Positions 1 to 5,316 are shown, numbered from the stretch's first letter. The stretch: 8,721 nt of DNA from Promethearchaeota archaeon CR_4 (GCA_001940655.1 MBAA01000076.1:8443-17163); one strand, 5' to 3'. Notes: a model not told the origin generated them from the letters alone. A program made the numbers and translations.

Positions 1-11
1 AAAATTACTTC

Positions 12-209
12 ATGAGTGATTCTGCGAAATTCGTGTCAACGGGAGCGGATGGCAAAGAAGTTGAGTTACATATATTCAAGTATATTCTCGCGGTCATGAT
101 TCTGAAGGGGAAAGAGTTTGATACAAAGTCACTGGAATTAGTAAGAGTTCTCCTACAAGACATGGAGCTCTTTGCAGATCTGGTCGTATCTGCTCACGCT
201 GATGAATGA
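12..209 (+). CDS. Small hypothetical protein, coupled to arrestin-like gene
   Basis: Encodes 65 residues that I do not recognise. The protein is acidic, with a short polar N-terminus followed by what look like two amphipathic helices (about residues 19-33 and 40-60). It has no cysteine, no obvious membrane segment and no signal peptide. Its TGA stop overlaps the first ATG of the next gene (ATGA at 206-209), which suggests translational coupling and one transcript with the arrestin-like gene. The frame stays open to the left edge of the window and no Shine-Dalgarno is visible in the 11 bases before the ATG, so the real start could lie upstream and the gene may be truncated here. The overlap supports it being a real gene; its function is unknown, but an accessory or regulatory partner of the arrestin-like protein is a reasonable guess. 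Confidence 0.6.
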   Translation: MSDSAKFVSTGADGKEVELHIFKYILAVMILKGKEFDTKSLELVRVLLQDMELFADLVVSAHADE

Positions 210-1429
210 ATTCACACATGTTAATCACGTCAGGACCGAGACTCATGAAAATAAACATCGAAGCTGACTCAAAGGTTCGAGCGGGTTTCCCCGCGAATGT
301 TCAAATGCAGATAGAACTTCCAGAACCTAAGAAAGTCTTCTGGGGTGGGGTCAAGCTAATCACCAAGCGGCCCTGCAAAAACCCCCTCGTGATTGCTAGT
401 AAAGATGTCTTTAGCCAAGGATTCTTTGACAGCGGCACATACAATCGCCAATTACAAATCAGTATCGCCCAAAAAATCCTGCCCTCGGTAGAATTGCGGA
501 ACATCGTTTATACCATCGATGGTTGCTTGCGAGTTGAAAAAGCTCCGAAAAGTGATGAGGAATTGGAAATTGTGTCATCACGGTCTATTATCATCGATTC
601 CCCGTTGGATAAAACAACCGCACCCTCCCCTAACCCGGTCAATTTTTCTCTTGGTGGATTAACAATTACACTCAATAAGGATGTTTATGCACCGGGAGAA
701 GCGATTAAGGTTTCCTACCAGCAGAAAGGTTTCCGGCAAATTTCGGTTAAATTAATGCAATTAGCCAATGTGGTATGTTCCTGTCCCCAATTCGGTCACG
801 TGTGTACGTATCTTGAAAAATCACCTGCTGTCGTGACTAACGCCAATAAGAAGGACCTGAACTCGTCAGATGGATTCATTCTCCTAAAAATTCCGAAAAT
901 TAGTGAACCAAGTCATAAATACCAATGGAAACCCTCGGAAGAGACGTTCTGGGGTCATCAGTTTGGTGATGTGAATGAGTGGTTTATCGACATCACGGGG
1001 AAGTATGATAATCCAACTGTGAAATCTATCAAATTTCAGGTGCCAATCACCATCTTGCCAAATGGCACAACTTCTGGGGATCACGAACTCTTTGCACCCG
1101 GTAAGAGTAATGTTGATTTCAAACCAAAATCTCGCCCAAAGAATGTGTTTGAGGTCACCACACCTCGGCTGGATTCCCAGAATAGAACTTTTGAAATTAA
1201 GATCACTAACCGCCTCCCATCAAAGACCCTCACCGGAGTTACGATCAAGGCAACTGGCGTGCAAGAGGGGTTGTTTGAAACCCCTTCTTACATGCAAGGT
1301 ATTGCCACGTGGGCATCTGGCGAAATAAAAACTATATTGTATCGAACACAGCCCAACGTAACGAACATTGTACTAGTTATTGAAGACAATGATTTCACCC
1401 AAACCCGACTTGTTGCTCCTGTGGCGTAA
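206..1429 (+). CDS. Arrestin-like (arrestin N/C fold) protein with C-terminal beta-sandwich
   Basis: The 407-residue protein has the layout of an arrestin-family adaptor. An N-terminal arrestin-like domain spans about residues 14-132: paired strands, a Gly-x-Phe-x-x-Gly-x-Tyr-x-Arg stretch near 72-81, and ILPS at 91-94 followed by a strand at 99-110. A second domain spans about 148-285 and carries the typical Y161-x-P163-G164-E165 turn, a strand ending in IP at 229-230, and a closing strand leading into P280-I-T-I. Residues about 315-400 form a further predicted beta-sandwich with an Ig-like pattern (ITN at 333-335). No signal peptide or membrane helix is seen, so it is probably cytosolic. 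Arrestins in eukaryotes scaffold receptors and trafficking complexes; the role here is unknown. Unusual: C191, C193, H198 and C200 form a CxCx4HxC cluster in the second domain, a possible metal site. The start is ambiguous: ATG 206 overlaps the previous stop, while ATG 245 begins exactly at the first predicted strand. A bacterial Spo0M-type protein, also arrestin-like, is the main alternative. Confidence 0.72.
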   Translation: MNSHMLITSGPRLMKINIEADSKVRAGFPANVQMQIELPEPKKVFWGGVKLITKRPCKNPLVIASKDVFSQGFFDSGTYNRQLQISIAQKILPSVELRNIVYTIDGCLRVEKAPKSDEELEIVSSRSIIIDSPLDKTTAPSPNPVNFSLGGLTITLNKDVYAPGEAIKVSYQQKGFRQISVKLMQLANVVCSCPQFGHVCTYLEKSPAVVTNANKKDLNSSDGFILLKIPKISEPSHKYQWKPSEETFWGHQFGDVNEWFIDITGKYDNPTVKSIKFQVPITILPNGTTSGDHELFAPGKSNVDFKPKSRPKNVFEVTTPRLDSQNRTFEIKITNRLPSKTLTGVTIKATGVQEGLFETPSYMQGIATWASGEIKTILYRTQPNVTNIVLVIEDNDFTQTRLVAPVA

Positions 1430-1437
1430 TTTCTCTC

Positions 1438-1701
1438 CTATTTAGGGGGTTTTTTATCTTCCACTAATTTTTCGAGATCCTCTGCTTCGTGCAGTAGTAA
1501 TACTTTACTCGTCTCTGTCCCGCGATTTTGGAAATTCTCATCCAAATGGATGACCAAGAAATGATCTCGATGCTTCACAATGACGGGACAAGGCCAATAT
1601 ACCGCAGATTTCTTGATAATTTTTTGCTCTTGCTCACTTAGTTCGTAGTAAACACGCAAACCACACGCCCTACAATTAATGATGATTTTCGTACTAGTCA
1701 T
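1438..1701 (-). CDS. Conserved-looking small protein with Cys-x-x-Cys-Gly motif
   Basis: An 87-residue protein of unknown function. With the start chosen here, residues 9-14 read NCRACG, a knuckle-like Cys-x-x-Cys-Gly next to predicted beta strands. A second Cys lies in the WPCPV segment near residue 38. A His-rich strand pair follows (VKHRDHFLVIHLD, about 42-54), then an RG turn and an acidic, helical C-terminus. The single Cys pair with a third Cys and several His residues might bind one metal or pair with a second subunit; this is inference. The ATG at 1701 is preferred over the GTG at 1713 because GAGAGGTG sits nine bases before the ATG and overlaps the GTG. The gene ends 8 bases from the convergent arrestin-like gene and is divergent from the HAD gene, apparently sharing its promoter element. 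No family name could be assigned from sequence alone. Confidence 0.7.
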   Translation of the reverse strand: MTSTKIIINCRACGLRVYYELSEQEQKIIKKSAVYWPCPVIVKHRDHFLVIHLDENFQNRGTETSKVLLLHEAEDLEKLVEDKKPPK

Positions 1702-1710
1702 TCTTGGAAG

Positions 1711-1718
1711 CACCTCTC
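1711..1718 (-). promoter_or_regulatory. Shine-Dalgarno that decides the start of the 87-residue gene
   Basis: On the minus strand GAGAGGTG lies nine bases before the ATG at 1701. It overlaps an in-frame GTG (1711-1713) that would otherwise lengthen the protein by four residues, so the ATG is the better start. Confidence 0.55.
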
Positions 1719-1743
1719 AGCTAATGAGTCCCTCTTTATTCAC

Positions 1744-1757
1744 GTATATTTAAAAAA
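1744..1757. promoter_or_regulatory. Shared AT-rich TATA element between divergent genes
   Basis: This AT-rich element reads TTTAAATATA on the minus strand, a good archaeal box A. Placed about 25 bases upstream of a start near 1720-1725, it would give the 87-residue gene a short leader containing its Shine-Dalgarno. On the plus strand the same bases read TATATTTAAAAAA and would place a transcription start near 1772-1780, some 30-38 bases before the HAD ATG. It is the only strong TATA-like element in the 108-base divergent gap, so one element may serve both directions. This is inferred from spacing only. Confidence 0.45.
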
Positions 1758-1809
1758 TGATAACATACCGCTAAAAGTGTTAAAAAACTTTGAATGGATT
1801 TGTAACGCA

Positions 1810-2550
1810 ATGTCTACAAAACTTGTCCTGTTCGATATTGATGGAACCTTAGTCTTTAAGCAGTCTGTGCATGTTGCCGCTTTTCTCCACGCATTTCACG
1901 TGGTTTTCGGGATTCCCGAAACGAAACTCCATTGGACTTCCCACCACGGCAAAACTGATTTGTGGATCGTTGATATTGAGTTACAAAAACTCGGTGTTTC
2001 TCAAGCGGAGATCAATGCGAAAATCCCCCGATGTACCGAAGAAATGATCAAGTACGAGCGTGAGCACATCCAAGAAGATACCGGGTATGTTCTTCCTCAC
2101 GTGCCGGAATTTCTCGCAGAGCTCAAACGACAGGGGTTTCTGCTCGGCCTTGTGACGGGAAATCTCGAAGGAATCGCTCGCATAAAAATGGAACATTTTA
2201 GGCTAGGCGACTTTTTCCGGGATGGCATCGGGGGATTCGGCAATGAACACCGCGACCGGGCAGAGCTGATTAAAATTGCTTTACAAAAAGCCAAAAGTAA
2301 AAATGGGTTCAAATTCAACGACACTAACGGGGTGTATATCGGCGATACGCCCCTCGACATTAAGGCAGCCCGCATCGCGGGAATACCTACCATTGCGGTT
2401 TTGACGGGAATCTATAAACGTCCAGATTTCAAAGAAGATACCCCCGATTTATTCCTTGACGATTTTGGACAGGCAGTGGATTTTTTCTCCTTCTTTGATC
2501 AGCTGCAAAAGAGAGAAATTGTAAAAAATAAAACGGTTGACAAAAGTTAG
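1810..2550 (+). CDS. HAD-superfamily phosphatase, phosphoglycolate phosphatase-like
   Basis: A 246-residue haloacid dehalogenase-type hydrolase, probably a cytosolic small-molecule phosphatase. Motif I is DIDGT (nucleophile D9, acid/base D11). Motif II is VTGN with T116, motif III is K126 in RIKMEHF, and motif IV is GDTPLD with D179 and D183, so the catalytic set is complete. A helical cap of subclass I type lies between motifs I and II (about residues 18-95) and contains the GKTD segment near 47-50 often seen in phosphoglycolate phosphatase and beta-phosphoglucomutase relatives. The true substrate cannot be read from the sequence. ATG 1810 is chosen because it lies just before the first strand; an in-frame GTG at 1777 would add 11 residues without homology. 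No Shine-Dalgarno is visible. The stop lies two bases from the stop of the convergent dehydrogenase gene. Confidence 0.9.
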   Translation: MSTKLVLFDIDGTLVFKQSVHVAAFLHAFHVVFGIPETKLHWTSHHGKTDLWIVDIELQKLGVSQAEINAKIPRCTEEMIKYEREHIQEDTGYVLPHVPEFLAELKRQGFLLGLVTGNLEGIARIKMEHFRLGDFFRDGIGGFGNEHRDRAELIKIALQKAKSKNGFKFNDTNGVYIGDTPLDIKAARIAGIPTIAVLTGIYKRPDFKEDTPDLFLDDFGQAVDFFSFFDQLQKREIVKNKTVDKS

Positions 2551-2552
2551 CT

Positions 2553-3632
2553 TTACGATTTAAGAATTTTCGTCAATTCACTAGCAATAAGGTCGCCCAT
2601 TTCTCTCGTGGAGCAAGTTTTCGCCCCAGAAGTTTTTGTTTGGATATCTGGTGTCCGTCCCTTGGCGAGCGCTACCTCGACAGCTTGTTCGATAGATGCC
2701 CCGATGTCTGGTAACTTGCATGTTTCTTCCAACATAATTTTATTGGAAAGAATAGATCCGATGGGATTCGCGATACCTTGCCCAGCAATGTCTGGTGCCG
2801 ACCCGTGGATGGGTTCATACATCGAGATGCCACCGGGGCATATATTACCGCTAGCGGCCATTCCTAAACTGCCAACAATGAACGCTGCTTCGTCGCTAAT
2901 GATGTCCCCAAATAAGTTGTCCGTCACAACGACTTCGAAGGAATAAGGTTTGCGGATGAGCCACTGGCAAAATGCATCCACCAAATAATTTTCCTGCTGG
3001 ATTGTTTTATACTTCTTTCCAATTTGTTCGAAAATTTCCCGCCAGAACATCGAGCAATCCAGAATATTCGCCTTGTCGACGTTAGTAACTTTGGTGAACT
3101 TCTTCTGTATGGCAAGATCGAAGGCATAACGAATGATCCGCTCGCATCCCTTCCGGGTGTACAACATCACGTTTGTCGCAGCATCATTCTTGATGCCACC
3201 GATCTTCACGTAGAGGCCCTCGGTATTTTCCCTCACAGTGTAGAACTCAATACCATCCCCGATATATTCGGGTTTTAGCGGACACTTGTCATACAGAGCG
3301 GGATATAATTTTGCGGGACGGAGGTTCACGTACTCATCGAAACCTTGCCTGATTTGGAGAATAGCATATTCCGCCACACCGGGGGGTAAACCGGGTAAAC
3401 CGAGCGCGCCGAACAGAATCGCGTCTGATTGTTTCATCACGTCCCACGATTTTTCAGGCAAAGAAACACCGTGCTTCTTCCAAACGGCGCCTCCCGCAGG
3501 GGCATCAGTGAACTCGAACGCGACATCAGCTTGTTCTTGGATCACGTGGAGGATTTTCATTGCCTCTTCTACTACTTCCGGGCCGATGCCATCTCCTTTA
3601 GTGACGGCGATTTTGAACGTGCGCTGTGCCAT
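2553..3632 (-). CDS. NAD-dependent beta-decarboxylating dehydrogenase (isopropylmalate / D-malate / tartrate dehydrogenase family)
   Basis: A 359-residue member of the isocitrate/isopropylmalate dehydrogenase family, which oxidises and decarboxylates 2R-hydroxy acids. The GDGIGPEV start motif is present. The substrate-clamping arginines are R95, R105 and R134, the catalytic pair is Y141 and K187 (VDKAN), and the metal-binding aspartates are D219, D243 and D247. In the nucleotide loop HGSAPDIAG, D281 is the acidic residue that selects NAD over NADP. The segment IRQGFDEYVNLRP plus RENTEGLY resembles tartrate/D-malate dehydrogenases more than classical LeuB, which has RELTGG. Leucine synthesis, D-malate use or an isocitrate-type role all remain possible. 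No leuA, leuC or leuD lies nearby. ATG 3632 is preferred over ATG 3647 because it starts at the usual N-terminus and fits the TATA position; neither has a Shine-Dalgarno. Confidence 0.88.
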   Translation of the reverse strand: MAQRTFKIAVTKGDGIGPEVVEEAMKILHVIQEQADVAFEFTDAPAGGAVWKKHGVSLPEKSWDVMKQSDAILFGALGLPGLPPGVAEYAILQIRQGFDEYVNLRPAKLYPALYDKCPLKPEYIGDGIEFYTVRENTEGLYVKIGGIKNDAATNVMLYTRKGCERIIRYAFDLAIQKKFTKVTNVDKANILDCSMFWREIFEQIGKKYKTIQQENYLVDAFCQWLIRKPYSFEVVVTDNLFGDIISDEAAFIVGSLGMAASGNICPGGISMYEPIHGSAPDIAGQGIANPIGSILSNKIMLEETCKLPDIGASIEQAVEVALAKGRTPDIQTKTSGAKTCSTREMGDLIASELTKILKS

Positions 3633-3659
3633 GTGAAAGAAGACCATGTCGGGGGAAAA

Positions 3660-3667
3660 AAATATTT
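3660..3667 (-). promoter_or_regulatory. Candidate TATA box of the dehydrogenase gene
   Basis: The minus strand reads GAAATATTT here. A transcription start about 25 bases downstream would fall near 3638, leaving only a few bases before the ATG at 3632. That matches the missing Shine-Dalgarno and suggests a nearly leaderless mRNA. Confidence 0.35.
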
Positions 3668-3688
3668 CTAGAGATGTCTAAGATGAGG

Positions 3689-3697
3689 AAAAAAAAA
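3689..3697 (-). terminator. Candidate T-tract terminator upstream of the dehydrogenase gene
   Basis: Nine consecutive T on the minus strand follow a purine-rich stretch. Archaeal transcription often ends at such U-tracts without a hairpin. Lying just upstream of the dehydrogenase promoter, it could stop read-through from the membrane-protein gene transcribed in the same direction. Confidence 0.3.
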
Positions 3698-4021
3698 CCT
3701 CCCTCTACCCCCCAAGTCAGTTCCCGTGAAGGCCCGAATCCCTCAATTCTCCTCTTCCTGACCTTGTGGCACTCTGAGCTGGGGTAACTCAGGATACCGC
3801 ATTGGATATCGTCATATTTGGCATATATTATGAAGTTGCAACAATGAGGTTGTAATTATGTTGTACCTTTTCAGGGGGTTATTTAAATGGGGGGGGTAAT
3901 TTTTTTGACAGCCAAATCCACGTCAATTTTTTGGACTGGAAGTCACTTGATGTGCAAGTAAACCATCAGATTCTTTTCTTTTTAAAGGGACTTGGAACGT
4001 TTTTTGCACAGTATATGGATA

Positions 4022-4035
4022 TTGAAATATTTCAA
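4022..4035. repeat. Perfect 14-base palindrome TTGAAATATTTCAA
   Basis: TTGAAATATTTCAA is its own reverse complement. It lies about 50 bases downstream of the stop of the membrane-protein gene. It could be an operator for a dimeric regulator, a weak hairpin at the mRNA end, or chance in AT-rich DNA. Confidence 0.45.
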
Positions 4036-4086
4036 AATCAAGGTTGCAAGCGGTCTATCCTTAGTTTTTTTAGGAATTTCAGTCGA

Positions 4087-4818
4087 TTATTTCTTGCTAA
4101 TTATGTTCCTAAACCAATTAGGAAGGAGATAACCTAAATATCCGAATAATCCAACGAGGATTGTAAAAATCCACCCCATATAATAAAAGATGTTAAATTC
4201 TAAATTAAAACCCATTAACACTTGGTCAAGGATGAACATTAAAAAAGTAAGGATGAAGCAATAAGTCATGTATCGTACGATAGAATATGCGATCCGGAAT
4301 ATTGGATCCTCAATATGAGTTTGAGCACGTTTGCTCCGTACGATGATGGGAATAGTCACTAGGAGGCCATAGACGAGTATACAAACGAAACATATTGCAT
4401 TTAAATTAATATTGGCCGGATCCCAGAACATAAAAACAACTAGTGTGCTACTAAAAAAAGCCATCAAAATAACTAATACTTTTGATTTTCCAACCCCAAA
4501 CACCTCATTGGCGAATAAATAGAACGCGAGGAAACCGAGGGAATCACAGATTAAAGCAAGACGATCATTCAAGAATAAAGCAGTTATATAATTCATTGTC
4601 GGATCCGCCGTCCCAACAAAGTCTAAATAATGCACGAGAAAGCGAGCTGTGAAGGAACAAAAAGCGCTTACTCCAAAAATCGCGGTAGCAATTGCCAATA
4701 ATATGATGCTACGATTTTTCTTATTCCGATATCGCAAGAACAATTGAATGGCAATAATCTCTATGAAAATTCCAACACCTAATTCAAAAATCGTTGCTAT
4801 TTGACCCGCTACTGACAT
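4087..4818 (-). CDS. Seven-transmembrane integral membrane protein, unknown function
   Basis: A 243-residue, very hydrophobic protein with seven predicted membrane helices at about residues 8-28, 38-60, 84-107, 113-132, 138-160, 176-200 and 209-232. Positive charges cluster in the loops RYRNKKNR (29-36), GVGKSK (108-113) and RSKRAQ (161-166) and in the C-terminal RNIISKK. By the positive-inside rule this puts the N-terminus outside and the C-terminus in the cytoplasm, a receptor-like topology. Helix 7 has no lysine, so it is not a retinal-binding rhodopsin. The C-terminal GYLGYLLPNWFRN resembles the end of membrane sensor modules in archaeal histidine kinases (from memory), but no kinase or other output domain follows. 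A stand-alone sensor or a simple membrane protein is possible. A strong Shine-Dalgarno and an excellent archaeal promoter precede it, and it appears to be monocistronic. Confidence 0.85.
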   Translation of the reverse strand: MSVAGQIATIFELGVGIFIEIIAIQLFLRYRNKKNRSIILLAIATAIFGVSAFCSFTARFLVHYLDFVGTADPTMNYITALFLNDRLALICDSLGFLAFYLFANEVFGVGKSKVLVILMAFFSSTLVVFMFWDPANINLNAICFVCILVYGLLVTIPIIVRSKRAQTHIEDPIFRIAYSIVRYMTYCFILTFLMFILDQVLMGFNLEFNIFYYMGWIFTILVGLFGYLGYLLPNWFRNIISKK

Positions 4819-4825
4819 TGAAGGA

Positions 4826-4834
4826 AACCTCCTT
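4826..4834 (-). promoter_or_regulatory. Strong Shine-Dalgarno of the membrane-protein gene
   Basis: AAGGAGGTT on the minus strand is seven bases from the ATG at 4818. It is the best ribosome binding site in the window and fixes the start of the seven-helix protein; most other genes here have weak sites. Confidence 0.8.
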
Positions 4835-4874
4835 AGAATAAAAAAACAGGTTGATACACCAGTTTATCCTAACA

Positions 4875-4890
4875 ATATATATAACTTTCG
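4875..4890 (-). promoter_or_regulatory. BRE/TATA promoter of the membrane-protein gene
   Basis: The minus strand reads CGAAAG directly followed by TTATATATAT, close to the archaeal BRE plus box A consensus. A transcription start about 25 bases downstream, near 4853-4856, gives a leader of roughly 35 bases that contains the AAGGAGG site. This is the clearest promoter in the window and supports an archaeal host. Confidence 0.7.
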
Positions 4891-4927
4891 TTGTCAACTA
4901 AAGTAGTTTTTGTTCTAATTTGTCTAA

Positions 4928-5071
4928 AAAGCGCAAATAGACGCATATTTGTTCAATGCAGGCATAACTCATAGAATCTCTGTAAAGTCGCCAGTAGAAA
5001 ACTCCAAAGTGGCTTTAGTTAAAGATGAAAACCAATCCATAAAATCAGTAGTTTCAAAATACCGCTTTTAG
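4928..5071 (+). pseudogene. Possible remnant of a YbaK/ProX-type aminoacyl-tRNA deacylase
   Basis: A 47-codon open stretch between stops, without a start codon, reads as a helix, a Gly-Ile turn and strand (YLFNAGITHRIS), a PVENSK segment with an Ala following, and IKSVV near the end. This order resembles the first third of YbaK/prolyl-tRNA editing domain proteins: helix, G-I-x-H/x-R, P-V-x-T/N-S, then V/I-K-S/T-L-V. The rest of the domain is not readable in this frame, and stops lie just upstream (4925-4927) and at 5069-5071. If real, it is a decayed gene. The similarity is by eye and short, so it could be chance. Confidence 0.25.
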
Positions 5072-5240
5072 TTCAATAAAATTGATTGACCTAAGAAATG
5101 TTCTCATAGTACAGTTGTAACAGAAACAAGGAGGATGAATAGGAACAGATTGTTGATATCCGAGCGGGAAAATTATTGTTTGACATCTATTGCAACAAAA
5201 GTATAAAGATATTTTAACACCAATTTTGGTAGAAGATCCC

Positions 5241-5256
5241 GCGTACTTTGGTACGC
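5241..5256. repeat. Perfect inverted repeat GCGTAC-TTTG-GTACGC
   Basis: A six-base perfect stem with a four-base loop lies about 80 bases upstream of the isomerase start. It is GC-richer than its surroundings. It could be an operator half-site pair or a hairpin if the transcript starts upstream of it. Confidence 0.5.
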
Positions 5257-5286
5257 TGTTGGAAAGTTGATAATTGACTATTGATT

Positions 5287-5316
5287 AAGATTTATTTGAA
5301 TAAGATTTACTTGATT
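5287..5316 (+). repeat. Two-copy 15-base tandem repeat in the tpiA promoter region
   Basis: The unit at 5287-5301 (AAGATTTATTTGAAT) is followed immediately by a copy at 5302-5316 that differs at two positions. The first copy contains the best TATA-like stretch (ATTTATTT), about 45-50 bases before the ATG at 5338, so the repeat may be part of the promoter. Its function is unknown. Confidence 0.4.

Larger units (their letters stand above)
3648..4086. other. 439-base intergenic region, no confident gene
   Basis: This region lies between two minus-strand genes. It holds the dehydrogenase promoter and T-tract at its left end, a C/T-rich stretch around 3698-3765, a small hairpin (CTGAG at 3774-3778, nine-base loop, CTCAG at 3788-3792), repeated GTTGTA words at 3850-3866, a run of eight G at 3889-3896 followed by seven T at 3900-3906, and a perfect 14-base palindrome at 4022-4035. 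A plus-strand frame is open from 3856 to 4137 but has no good start of its own. I looked for a tRNA around the CTGAG hairpin and found no acceptor or T arm. Confidence 0.5.

Noticed and set aside
1062..1328. Plus-strand frame of 88 codons inside the arrestin-like gene
   Set aside because: It lies wholly within a well-supported gene in another frame and shows no family motif; a shadow.
3286..3671. Two plus-strand frames opposite the N-terminal part of the dehydrogenase gene
   Set aside because: They are antisense to conserved dehydrogenase coding sequence, and their translations are low-complexity Ser/Pro/Phe mixtures typical of antisense frames.
3721..3830. Possible tRNA around the CTGAG hairpin
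   Set aside because: No seven-base acceptor stem, no anticodon arm with a proper loop and no GTTCGA-type T arm at suitable spacing on either strand.
3931..4137. 68-codon plus-strand frame starting with TTG
   Set aside because: The start is a poor TTG without a ribosome site and the 3' end runs antisense into the membrane-protein gene. Kept only as a possible relic in the findings.
5135..5206. 23-codon frame after AAGGAGG in the spacer before tpiA
   Set aside because: The Shine-Dalgarno touches the ATG with no spacing, and the peptide shows no recognisable feature.
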